Positions 14,866 through 21,617 of a stretch of DNA of 24,842 nt are shown here, piece by piece. The stretch is taken from contig JBGQJK010000013.1 in assembly GCA_041499035.1 (NCBI GenBank), positions 1 through 24,842 on the forward strand. The letters are read 5' to 3'. The translations under genes were made by a program, and so were the position numbers. The stretch's first letter is position 1. Each line of letters begins with the position of its first letter. The notes beneath the pieces were generated by a model. It ran no database searches, had not been told where the DNA came from, and worked only from the letters and a program-made list of their open reading frames with translations. Origin of the DNA: DATFUL01 sp041499035. GTDB lineage: Bacteria; Patescibacteriota; Microgenomatia; UBA8517.

Positions 14866-15324
14866 CTAGAGGAAATTTTCGAATTTTAGGAAGCTAAACA
14901 TCTCCGTTGCTGCCTTCTTACTTTCAATCCGGCGCATAATCTCGCGGCTTTTTGCTTGCGACAAAATGTTAAGGCTACCTTCCCAAAGTATCTTCCTATC
15001 TATAATTGCAAGCTTTCTGTGGTGGTTGCCGGTACAGAGTAGTACTTGTACGCCTAACGCTTCAAAACGACAGATTTCGGCCTCAGACTGCTCTTCCATT
15101 GTTTTGCTATGCTCCCGTGGGTCTCGGGTCACTACATAAACTTGTACGCCACGATTGATGAGCTGTTCAAATACTGGATAAAGCGTTCGTGCCCGTTCTC
15201 TTGCTATGAAAGGACTCTCAATTACGACTTCGCTCGTAGAGCGAAGTAAATCATGCCTAAATTGTTGGTAAAATGTCGTTTCGTCGTATAAACCTGAGGA
15301 AAAGAGGGCTCGAGATAGGCTCAT
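14866..15324 (-). CDS. Phospholipase D-like (single HKD) protein
   Basis: A 152-residue PLD-superfamily protein with one HKD-type motif, HRKLAIIDRKILWEGSLN (H-x-K-x4-D), near residues 102-108. It is preceded by the usual beta-strand TSEVVIESPFIA and LINRGVQVYVVTRDP. Single-motif members act as dimers, often as nucleases; stand-alone proteins like this occur beside helicase or restriction modules. It has a good Shine-Dalgarno (GAGGAGG) before ATG 15324. The start overlaps the end of a short open frame (15419-15321) by four bases (ATGA), suggesting a former upstream gene. Substrate unknown; a nuclease role is inferred. Confidence 0.75.
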   Translation of the reverse strand: MSLSRALFSSGLYDETTFYQQFRHDLLRSTSEVVIESPFIARERARTLYPVFEQLINRGVQVYVVTRDPREHSKTMEEQSEAEICRFEALGVQVLLCTGNHHRKLAIIDRKILWEGSLNILSQAKSREIMRRIESKKAATEMFSFLKFENFL

Positions 15325-15419
15325 TTTTCCTCCTCTCTGGCTTGATACGCTTCCATTAACTTGTTAAAATGCGCTAAGAGCGTCTCGAGATGGAGTTCAA
15401 AATAATTTGCGTCTCCCGC
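15321..15419 (-). pseudogene. Possible remnant of a gene upstream of the PLD gene
   Basis: An open frame of 32 codons without a usual start, after a TGA at 15422-15420. It reads GDANYFELHLETLLAHFNKL and ends EAYQAREEEK, overlapping the PLD start as ATGA. The overlap and coding-like content suggest the 3' end of a small gene that has lost its beginning by frameshift; a neighbouring frame carries FFFLSERETQI. The only ATG in it would give 11 residues. A weak call. Confidence 0.3.
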
Positions 15420-15445
15420 TCAGAAAGAAAGAAGAATAATCGAAG

Positions 15446-15760
15446 TTAGATATTGAATTTGTTGCTTTTCCAGAGGTCGTTCATTATTTTGCAGGACTCG
15501 ACAATTCTGGGATCCGCAATATTGTAAAATCCGTTCTTACCAACTCTCTTTACAGTAACCAGTTTTAAGTATCTCAAAATGGCCAGGTGCTGTGAAACAT
15601 TGGCCTTTCTTATCCCCATTTCATTCACGAGCTGTGTAACTGTCATTTCCCCACCTTTAAGACGATTCAATATTTCAAGCCTCTTGGCATTAGCCATGAG
15701 CTTATAGATCTTAGAGTTTCTTTCGAATGACTCTATTGTAAATCCCTTAGGTAAAGACAT
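15446..15760 (-). CDS. ArsR-type winged-helix regulator
   Basis: A 104-residue ArsR/SmtB-like transcription factor. The winged helix is plain: KRLEILNRLKGGEMTVTQLV, then the recognition helix KANVSQHLAILRYLKLVTV and the wing KRVGKNGFYNI. The metal-binding cysteines typical of ArsR (ELCVCDL) are missing, so the sensed signal is unlikely to be metal through that site; a single Cys lies near the C-terminus (VESCKIMND). The -10 box TATTAT ends 6 nt before the ATG, so the mRNA is probably leaderless. It is downstream of the Cys-rich mini-protein gene on the same strand; that gene's 3' end overlaps the promoter. Confidence 0.85.
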   Translation of the reverse strand: MSLPKGFTIESFERNSKIYKLMANAKRLEILNRLKGGEMTVTQLVNEMGIRKANVSQHLAILRYLKLVTVKRVGKNGFYNIADPRIVESCKIMNDLWKSNKFNI

Positions 15761-15766
15761 GTCCGA

Positions 15767-15795
15767 ATAATATCACAAAAGTTATTTAGTTCCAA
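15767..15795 (-). promoter_or_regulatory. Promoter of the ArsR-type gene
   Basis: On the minus strand: TTGGAA (15795-15790), a 17-nt spacer, and TATTAT (15772-15767) with a TG one base upstream (extended -10). ATG 15760 follows 6 nt later, so the transcript should start at the ATG itself. Confidence 0.6.
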
Positions 15796-15964
15796 GCTGT
15801 TTCTGCAGCATCTCAAGCATATTCTTTTTTGCCTCGGTGACTGGCATGTTCCATCCCTTGGCCATCTTCTTGATATCTTCCTCAACTAACGAAGAGCCTC
15901 CATTTGAAACATCACCCTTACCCATATTGTCTGTCGGACTTCCACAGCCACAGTTGTAGCACAT
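15782..15964 (-). CDS. Cys-rich mini-protein (CxxCxCG)
   Basis: A 60-residue protein beginning MCYNCGCGSPTDNMG. Three cysteines at positions 2, 5 and 7 could bind a metal or an Fe-S cluster, but the set is small. The remainder is a helical, lysine-rich segment (VEEDIKKMAKGWNMPVTEAK). Proteins with this MCYxCGCG start recur in Microgenomates-type CPR genomes, as far as I recall, with no assigned function. TATAAT ends 8 nt before the ATG. The gene is divergent from the GT-C gene, with overlapping -10 boxes. Confidence 0.6.
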   Translation of the reverse strand: MCYNCGCGSPTDNMGKGDVSNGGSSLVEEDIKKMAKGWNMPVTEAKKNMLEMLQKQLGTK

Positions 15965-15971
15965 ACTGTGT

Positions 15972-15978
15972 TATTATA
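15972..15978. promoter_or_regulatory. Face-to-face overlapping -10 boxes
   Basis: The plus strand carries TATTAT (15972-15977), 10 nt before ATG 15988. The minus strand carries TATAAT (15978-15973), 8 nt before ATG 15964. The two boxes share five base pairs, so polymerase can serve only one gene at a time. Confidence 0.5.
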
Positions 15979-15987
15979 GCAGCATTT

Positions 15988-17241
15988 ATGTTGAAGTTGT
16001 ATTTCATGCTGTTTGCCGGATGCTTCATTATTTTTATTATCCATTTGGTTTTGGCGGGGCACGGAATTTATGGAGACGGGAACGGCTTCTATACCTATAC
16101 CCAGGCGTTGTATTTTGATAAAGGTTTAAATTTTGGCCCAATATACTCTTATTTGGAAAACTTCCATGGACCCAAATACATTTTTAGCAGGATATTTTGG
16201 GATACTCGCTACAATCCCTACCCCATAGGTACAGGCATTATTTGGGTACCCTCGGTTGCTCTGATTTCCCTTTTTTTTCCAGACAGATTCAGCATAGTTT
16301 ACGAGGTCGGGCCGGGTCTCACCGGAATATTGCTAGTTTTGGGAGGCTTATATTTTCTTCAAAAGTATTTAGAGAATTTCTTTTCTAAAAAAATCGCCCT
16401 CTTTTCAGTTGTGTTTTTTTTCTTTGCCTCAAATCTGTTTTACTATTCTTCTTTTGAACCGGCACTTTCTCATCAACCGGCATTTTTTATAATCTCTTTC
16501 CTGCTCTTTAAAACTTATAAATTTGATAAGAACTTCATAAACTTTTTTTTCTTCGGCGCTTTATCGGGATTTCTATTTACTATTAGGCTGGCCGACACAA
16601 TTTTTTTGATTCCGATTTATTTACAAATATTGCGAAGCTCACCTTCGGTCAAAAACTGGATTACGACATTTGTCTCTGCAGCCGCTTTTTCACTCCCGCT
16701 TTTCTGGAGTCTTTATGTTATGACTGGGAATCCTTTTCATTTGTCGTATCTGTCGGGCGGAAATAAAGTTTTGTCTTTCTCAGTTACAAATATTATAGAA
16801 TTTCTCTTTACAGCTAAACGGGGGCTATTTACCTGGACTCCAATATATATATTCGCCTTTATCGGTTTAATCAAATCACGCAAGTTTACATTTTTGCTAT
16901 CACTCACGATTCTTATACTTGTTTGTTCTTTTTGGGCAGACATTTCGGTCGAATTTGGTCAACGATGGCTAATTGGGGGAATTCCTTATTTTACTTTCGG
17001 ACTGGCAGAGTTTATTGAAAAACTTAACATCAAAAAGACAATCCTTTTATTTATTTTACTTCTGACTTGGAATCTTCTGACTATATTTCAGTTTTACTTC
17101 GACACGGCGAATGTGATAAAAAATGACAATCTGACATTACTTATGTTTTTAAAGGGTCAGTTTGAAAGCCCGATAAAAGCATTTGAGGTAATTAGAACCC
17201 GGGGACTACATTATTTTTTCTACGCGAAAATACTTAATTAA
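15988..17241 (+). CDS. GT-C membrane glycosyltransferase-like protein
   Basis: A 417-residue integral membrane protein with about 10 hydrophobic helices. The first external loop has GDGNGFYTYTQALYFDK, the acidic motif seen in PMT/ArnT-like GT-C enzymes that move sugars from polyprenyl-phosphate donors. Further conserved-looking stretches are NPYPIGTGIIWVPS and FTWTPIYIFA. A TTG at 15904 would add 28 residues overlapping the divergent gene; ATG 15988 is preferred because a -10 box lies just before it and the protein then starts with its first membrane helix. The product probably decorates a surface polysaccharide or protein. The donor and acceptor cannot be told. Confidence 0.7.
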   Translation: MLKLYFMLFAGCFIIFIIHLVLAGHGIYGDGNGFYTYTQALYFDKGLNFGPIYSYLENFHGPKYIFSRIFWDTRYNPYPIGTGIIWVPSVALISLFFPDRFSIVYEVGPGLTGILLVLGGLYFLQKYLENFFSKKIALFSVVFFFFASNLFYYSSFEPALSHQPAFFIISFLLFKTYKFDKNFINFFFFGALSGFLFTIRLADTIFLIPIYLQILRSSPSVKNWITTFVSAAAFSLPLFWSLYVMTGNPFHLSYLSGGNKVLSFSVTNIIEFLFTAKRGLFTWTPIYIFAFIGLIKSRKFTFLLSLTILILVCSFWADISVEFGQRWLIGGIPYFTFGLAEFIEKLNIKKTILLFILLLTWNLLTIFQFYFDTANVIKNDNLTLLMFLKGQFESPIKAFEVIRTRGLHYFFYAKILN

Positions 17242-17244
17242 CAC

Positions 17245-17943
17245 TCATGCCTTTCTGGCTACTACAACCGCGTGTGTAAAAAGATCCCGCCAACCATAAT
17301 AATAGTCAATTACCCGAAAGCCTGAAGCCTTAAAAATTCTTCTGGCTTCCTCTTTCGACCGTAATCTTGAAACTTCGGCCGGATGGAATTCAATTCTTCT
17401 GATATTCAAAATTTCCCTACAAATAAACACAAGTCCCTTAAAAAACAACACACTCACACCAAATTCCGGGGGCCAAAATATTATCAAGGTCCCTTTTGCA
17501 TTTAAGACTCTACGAAATCCCTTCAGGATTTTTTTAATATCGTCTTCGTAAAAGTGTTCCAAAACGCCTAGGTTATAAACGCCATCAAAGGTAGCGGGCT
17601 TAAATTTGAGAGACCTCACGTCCCCTGTTAAGATTTTGCATTTCCCGGCATGCCTCTTCTTGTATTTCTTAAGCGCGTTTTGGGAAAAGTCTAAAGCCGT
17701 TATATTTAAATAATCCTGCAAGTCCATATCCACCTCACCACCTCCGCAGCCGGCATGTAAAACCTTAGAATTCTCTTTAAAGTATTTTTTCATAAAATAG
17801 TTAAGGCAAGGCTTTATCAAAAATCTTCTATAAAATGATGCTACTATGTCATAAACGAACCTTTTACTTCGAATTCCTTTTCCTTCCCAATAGTGATCCC
17901 AAGATTTTACCTCTTTTGGCTTGTTCGCCGGCTTCTTCCGCAT
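17245..17943 (-). CDS. Class I SAM-dependent methyltransferase
   Basis: A Rossmann-fold methyltransferase of about 232 residues. Motif I is VLHAGCGGGEVDMDL, motif II/III ITALDFSQNAL and KILTGDVRSL, and motif IV FDGVYNLGVLEHF, all typical of class I enzymes of the UbiE/Methyltransf_11 kind. The start is ATG 17943: the longer form from ATG 17961 begins inside a TATAAT box (17965-17960). The gene converges on the GT-C gene with only 3 nt between the stops. It lies among polysaccharide genes, so a sugar or lipid substrate is likely but not shown. Confidence 0.8.
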   Translation of the reverse strand: MRKKPANKPKEVKSWDHYWEGKGIRSKRFVYDIVASFYRRFLIKPCLNYFMKKYFKENSKVLHAGCGGGEVDMDLQDYLNITALDFSQNALKKYKKRHAGKCKILTGDVRSLKFKPATFDGVYNLGVLEHFYEDDIKKILKGFRRVLNAKGTLIIFWPPEFGVSVLFFKGLVFICREILNIRRIEFHPAEVSRLRSKEEARRIFKASGFRVIDYYYGWRDLFTHAVVVARKA

Positions 17944-17959
17944 ATATTTTAATTTTGTC

Positions 17960-17992
17960 ATTATAGCCGAAGAATAGAGCCCGTGGTAGAAT
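17960..17992. promoter_or_regulatory. Divergent promoters, methyltransferase and oxidoreductase
   Basis: Minus strand TATAAT at 17965-17960 lies 16 nt before ATG 17943. Plus strand TAGAAT at 17987-17992 lies 6 nt before ATG 17999, a leaderless spacing. Neither has a good -35. Confidence 0.45.
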
Positions 17993-17998
17993 AAGATG

Positions 17999-18697
17999 AT
18001 GAAGTTTAGTCTTATCGAAAAAAGGGAAGAAGCTAGGGATACAAAATCTTTTTTTTGGCAATCCGAAACTCCGATTAACTTTCAAGCCGGGCAATATATT
18101 TATTACACCCTGCCGAAATTAAATTATCCTGACCCAAGGGGAGCAACGAGACATTTTACAATATCTTCATCACCTCTCGAGAGTAATTTTATTAGACTTA
18201 CAACGAGAATAAGAAAGGAGTCGGGTTACAAGAAGACTCTTGATGAACTGCCGATTGGGTCAATTGTCGAGGCTCAAGGGCCAAACGGAACATTTATTTT
18301 TAATGAACAAGAGCAGGGCCCACAAGTTTTTTTGACCGGCGGAATAGGCATCACTGCTTTCCGGTCAATGATCAAATATGACATAGATAAGAATCTTGAA
18401 ATCCCCATTTATTTGATTTACTCCAATTCCGATGAAGAATTTGTATTTAAAAAAGAATTTGAGGAGTGGCAAAAAAGTCACACTTTTATAAAAGCCGTAT
18501 TCTGGAACACTGGTGTTTCCGGACATCTAGATCAACCAAAAATTGAACAGTTGATGGGAAACTGGAAATTGGAAACCGGAAATTGTACCTTGTGGGTTTG
18601 CGGTCCACCGCCCTTCATTGACGCCATGGAGGGGGTGCTGGTAAAAATGAAGGTTCCTTCTGATAAAACCCGTTCCGAAAAATTCACCGGCTACTAA
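17999..18697 (+). CDS. Ferredoxin-NAD(P) reductase-like flavoprotein
   Basis: A 232-residue FAD/NAD(P)-binding oxidoreductase of the ferredoxin-NADP+ reductase superfamily. The FAD-binding motif is RHFTISSSP (R-x-x-x-[ST]); the FAD domain also carries FQAGQYIYY and EAQGPNGTF. The NAD(P) domain has LTGGIGITAFRSM and, near the end, WVCGPPPFIDAM, followed by the aromatic C-terminal residues (KFTGY). There is no fused iron-sulphur domain, so it must use a separate electron partner. ATG 17996 is also possible; 17999 gives the 6-nt spacing to the -10 box seen for other genes here. Physiological role unknown. Confidence 0.85.
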   Translation: MKFSLIEKREEARDTKSFFWQSETPINFQAGQYIYYTLPKLNYPDPRGATRHFTISSSPLESNFIRLTTRIRKESGYKKTLDELPIGSIVEAQGPNGTFIFNEQEQGPQVFLTGGIGITAFRSMIKYDIDKNLEIPIYLIYSNSDEEFVFKKEFEEWQKSHTFIKAVFWNTGVSGHLDQPKIEQLMGNWKLETGNCTLWVCGPPPFIDAMEGVLVKMKVPSDKTRSEKFTGY

Positions 18698-18718
18698 GCT
18701 TCTTTCTCTCACGTGTTG

Positions 18719-18724
18719 TATAAT
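18719..18724 (+). promoter_or_regulatory. -10 box upstream of tRNA-Thr
   Basis: TATAAT, 55 nt upstream of the tRNA, with no strong -35. It follows the oxidoreductase stop, so it likely serves the tRNA and possibly the Ig-like gene after it. Confidence 0.45.
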
Positions 18725-18779
18725 CAGTTACAAATTGCGAAGCAATTTGAGAGGAGGAGTGGCTCCGCCATTCCGACGA

Positions 18780-18850
18780 GCCGATGTAGCTTAGTGGTAA
18801 AGCAGCGGTATCGTAAACCGCGGACGGCAGTTCGATTCTACCCATCGGCT
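18780..18850 (+). tRNA. tRNA-Thr (anticodon CGT)
   Basis: A full cloverleaf by eye: 7-bp acceptor stem GCCGATG/CATCGGC, D arm GCTT/AAGC, anticodon stem GCGGT/ACCGC with loop ATCGTAA (anticodon CGT, decoding ACG), a 4-nt variable loop, and T loop TTCGATT. The T stem GGCAG/CTACC has one C-A mismatch in the middle. The discriminator is T; CCA is not encoded. Confidence 0.92.
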
Positions 18851-18861
18851 CATTAGGATTT

Positions 18862-19581
18862 ATGAGGCAGAGATATTCAAGGCTTGAATCGGTCGAAGAA
18901 AAAAGAAATTTCAGGAGCGCTGTGATACTTATTATTCTGACGATTGGCGTGGTTATTTTTCTTTTTGTCATCGGCATCCCGGCTGTGGGCAGGGTGGCCA
19001 CTTTTGTTTCGGGTCTCCGAAGTAATAATAGTCTCATAACATCAAACGACAAGACTCCTCCGGCTCCCCCAACTTTTAGATCCTTCCCCGATTTCACAAA
19101 TCAACAAACCGCCAACATTTCAGGCAACGCTGAGCCCGGCTCTACCGTAAAATTGACTTTTAACGGCAAAGCGCAAGAAACATTAGTTGATAAAAACGGC
19201 AATTTTTCGTTTCAGAACCTAAGTCTTCTGGACGGAGACAACACATTTTCGGCAGTTGCAGTTGACTCTGCCGGCAATACCAGTCAAAAAACATCCCAGA
19301 ATAAGATTGCCTTCGACAATAAACCCCCGAGTTTGACGGTAGACAGTCCGCCGGACGGATCCAAGTTTTTTGGCTCGGGTCAACGTCAGGTGACCATACA
19401 AGGAACAACGGATAGCGGAGCAGCTATTACTATAAACGATAGAATTGTCTCGGTTGATGACAGCGGCAAATATCAATACTCGACTACTTTAAGCGGCGGA
19501 GATAATAAACTTACTGTTAAATCTGTGGACCAAGCCGGAAACTCTACCGAAAAAGATATTACTATAAGCTTCAGCGAGTAA
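18862..19581 (+). CDS. Membrane-anchored Ig-like domain protein
   Basis: A 239-residue protein with a short basic cytoplasmic start, one membrane anchor at about residues 20-42 (AVILIILTIGVVIFLFVIGI), a proline-rich linker, then two tandem Ig-like repeats of the bacterial Big/glucodextranase-B type. Each repeat contains G-x-V/T-I and a D-GDN-L/F-AVDxAGN pattern: LDGDNTFSAVAVDSAGNTS, and later GGDNKLTVKSVDQAGNST. Such proteins are displayed outside the cell and bind sugars or other cells. It starts 11 nt after the tRNA, with AGGA before the ATG, and is probably co-transcribed with the tRNA. Confidence 0.82.
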   Translation: MRQRYSRLESVEEKRNFRSAVILIILTIGVVIFLFVIGIPAVGRVATFVSGLRSNNSLITSNDKTPPAPPTFRSFPDFTNQQTANISGNAEPGSTVKLTFNGKAQETLVDKNGNFSFQNLSLLDGDNTFSAVAVDSAGNTSQKTSQNKIAFDNKPPSLTVDSPPDGSKFFGSGQRQVTIQGTTDSGAAITINDRIVSVDDSGKYQYSTTLSGGDNKLTVKSVDQAGNSTEKDITISFSE

Positions 19582-19591
19582 TAAAAGTAAC

Positions 19592-19882
19592 TTATATACC
19601 GTATTGGCTTTCGCGTTTTAAAGGTATTCCTCGACTTTCAAGCAATCCCCGTACTTCGGTTAATTTTTGCTGTGCCAATCTCTCGGGATCAGTTTTTTCC
19701 GAAAAAATAAAGGCTAAATCTCTCGTGTAAAATTTATGCTCTGGCGCGTCCCGGATTACAATTAATATCTGTTCCACCTCAGTTGGTTTTGTGTTTTCCC
19801 CTCTCTCTTTTTGCAACTCTTCAATCAAAATATCCAATTCAATACTTTTATCGTACGGGGGTCTGTTCAATTCACTAACCAT
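19592..19882 (-). CDS. Hypothetical protein
   Basis: A 96-residue unrecognised, charged, soluble protein (MVSELNRPPYDKSIELDILI...). It has a helical middle (VEQILIVIRDAPEHKFYTRD) and a basic C-terminus. TATGAT ends 5 nt before the ATG, a leaderless arrangement. It converges on the Ig-like gene with 10 nt between the stops. The O-antigen ligase gene follows it in the opposite reading order on the same strand, so they may share transcripts. No function can be assigned. Confidence 0.6.
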   Translation of the reverse strand: MVSELNRPPYDKSIELDILIEELQKERGENTKPTEVEQILIVIRDAPEHKFYTRDLAFIFSEKTDPERLAQQKLTEVRGLLESRGIPLKRESQYGI

Positions 19883-19911
19883 AATTGATCATACTAATAT
19901 CACCGAATAAT

Positions 19912-21057
19912 CTACAAATCAAGCGCCAGTAGAATTACCATCCACCCGAGTATCCACGGGTAAAACATGGAATTACTAAAGAGTGAGTGGACTAAGAGTG
20001 CAATAAAAGAAGTTGAAACCAAAATTGAATACTTGGAACGTTTCAAATTCGATGCGATGTTCTTAGTGGCATAAATAAATATTAGGAATCCAACTATCCC
20101 AGTGGTTGTAAGGATAAAAAGAAGACTGGAATCGGAACCGGAACATGCGTGGGAGGAGAAATCCTGAAAGCCTATATATTTTCGGTATGCAATGCACATA
20201 TTGTCATAGCCGATACCAAACACAGGGGATCTGGAAAATATCCTAAGAGTAGTTTGATAATTTTCTACTTTAGCTATAGCGGAAAAGCTTCTAAAAAGCT
20301 CAATGCTATGATTTTTAGTTGTAGGAAGTAAAAATGCCAGAACTGCAAGACCTATTACAAGAAGCAGTAACTTTTTAAATCTCTTTTCCAAATAAATGAC
20401 TGTAAAAATTGCAGCCGCAAAAGCGACATAGCTGGCTCTTGAGTACGTAAACGCGAGCGAAACTAGAAGAAAAATAGTAATTAACACGTTTTTCCAATTC
20501 ATACTACTGATGCATCGATGTATCGATAGTACCAATCCGAAAACAATAATGAGGGCCAAAAACGTTGGATCCAGAAACGTTCCTACTAATCGGAATAAAT
20601 GCATATCCCAACCCCAGACGAAAAAGGGTTTTATGTCGGGAAAGCGAAAAAACTGAATCCAACCGAACGCGGCAGATGCAACAGAAACTCCGAGAAGCGA
20701 ACTAACTAAAAGATCCTTATTTTTCTTACCCTTCTGAACAAAATTCCAAACATAGACCCCGAAGTAAAAATAAGCGGCAAGGCGAAATAAGTAAAGAAGT
20801 CCATATAAGACCTCTGTTTGTTGAAATATAAAGATGCCAAAAAGCCAGGAAAAAGAAGCGAAAAATAAAAACAAAGCAAGGTTCTTAAAAGATTTGGGAA
20901 CATCAAATTTCTTAACTAGCGAGTAAACTGCCGCCAAACCGGCTATTACATCAATCGGCTGTAAGATTCCAATTCTGATTATTTGCCCGAACGGGAAAGC
21001 TATCAAAAAGAGAAACAAGAAGATATTGTTTAGGTTCAGTCGTTTTGTAATGTCCAT
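19912..21057 (-). CDS. O-antigen ligase/polymerase family membrane protein
   Basis: A 381-residue protein with about 10-11 membrane helices of the Wzy/WaaL-like O-antigen ligase superfamily. The signature region is LVSLAFTYSRASYVAFAAAI, the SRxS/T-type motif after a helix, followed by a large loop (residues about 255-320) with GIGYDNMCIAYRKY and SSHACSGSDSS, where catalytic His and Arg residues usually lie. It probably joins or polymerises a lipid-linked glycan outside the membrane. The gene overlaps the end of the truncated GT2 gene by 22 nt, so the two and the fusion protein before them form a glycan operon. Confidence 0.78.
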   Translation of the reverse strand: MDITKRLNLNNIFLFLFLIAFPFGQIIRIGILQPIDVIAGLAAVYSLVKKFDVPKSFKNLALFLFFASFSWLFGIFIFQQTEVLYGLLYLFRLAAYFYFGVYVWNFVQKGKKNKDLLVSSLLGVSVASAAFGWIQFFRFPDIKPFFVWGWDMHLFRLVGTFLDPTFLALIIVFGLVLSIHRCISSMNWKNVLITIFLLVSLAFTYSRASYVAFAAAIFTVIYLEKRFKKLLLLVIGLAVLAFLLPTTKNHSIELFRSFSAIAKVENYQTTLRIFSRSPVFGIGYDNMCIAYRKYIGFQDFSSHACSGSDSSLLFILTTTGIVGFLIFIYATKNIASNLKRSKYSILVSTSFIALLVHSLFSNSMFYPWILGWMVILLALDL

Positions 21058-21617
21058 TCTTTGCTCCAGGAAAGGAAGGAGTGAAACGATTGTAGCATGC
21101 TCATAATAAATCCACGACCGGTCACGATGCTCTGAACGAATTTGAGAGGTGGAAAGAAAATTATTCTGAAAATACTTGATCTTTTTCCTGACTTAAGATT
21201 TTCCTGCGCGTGAAGTGTTGAATAAGAATTAATCTTATTTATAAATTCATGCAAATCCTTTGCGGTGTTATGAACTAAAGGATTCTTAAGTTGCCCGATA
21301 CTCCCTTTGATTTTCCATTCTTCATGAACTCTCCTTTGCCACCAACCCGAATTCCTTTTTCCCAAACGGATAATGTTGTCTGTCCCGCCAAATTCTCCCA
21401 GAAAGTAATTATTTCTTAAAACAAAATAGCCGTTATATTTATTTTCACTCCGCGAAGTTAATGACCGAACCTCTTCCATAAGTTCAAGCGAAGCCGTTTC
21501 ATCTGTATCAACAAAAAATACCCACTTAGCTTTTGATTTCTTTAATAGAAGGTTGCGCTCTTTTGCAAAATCGCTAATCCCGGATTTATTAAGAGTAATT
21601 ATTTCCAGTTTATTCAT
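21036..21617 (-). CDS. N-terminally truncated GT2 glycosyltransferase
   Basis: A 193-residue protein matching the middle and C-terminal part of WaaE/KdtX-type GT2 enzymes: FAKERNLLLKKSKAKWVFFV, DTDE (the acidic metal-binding motif), then LGEFGGTDNIIRLGKRNSG and the W-W-x-R-R-V-H-E motif. The usual first 50-60 residues (the SVVIxTxNE strand and the DxxSxDxT loop) that bind the nucleotide sugar are absent. ATG 21617 is used; it overlaps the upstream stop by 8 nt, and an alternative TTG at 21632 adds five residues without restoring the domain. It may be an inactive remnant, or may use a partner for the missing half. Confidence 0.65.
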   Translation of the reverse strand: MNKLEIITLNKSGISDFAKERNLLLKKSKAKWVFFVDTDETASLELMEEVRSLTSRSENKYNGYFVLRNNYFLGEFGGTDNIIRLGKRNSGWWQRRVHEEWKIKGSIGQLKNPLVHNTAKDLHEFINKINSYSTLHAQENLKSGKRSSIFRIIFFPPLKFVQSIVTGRGFIMSMLQSFHSFLSWSKEWTLQND

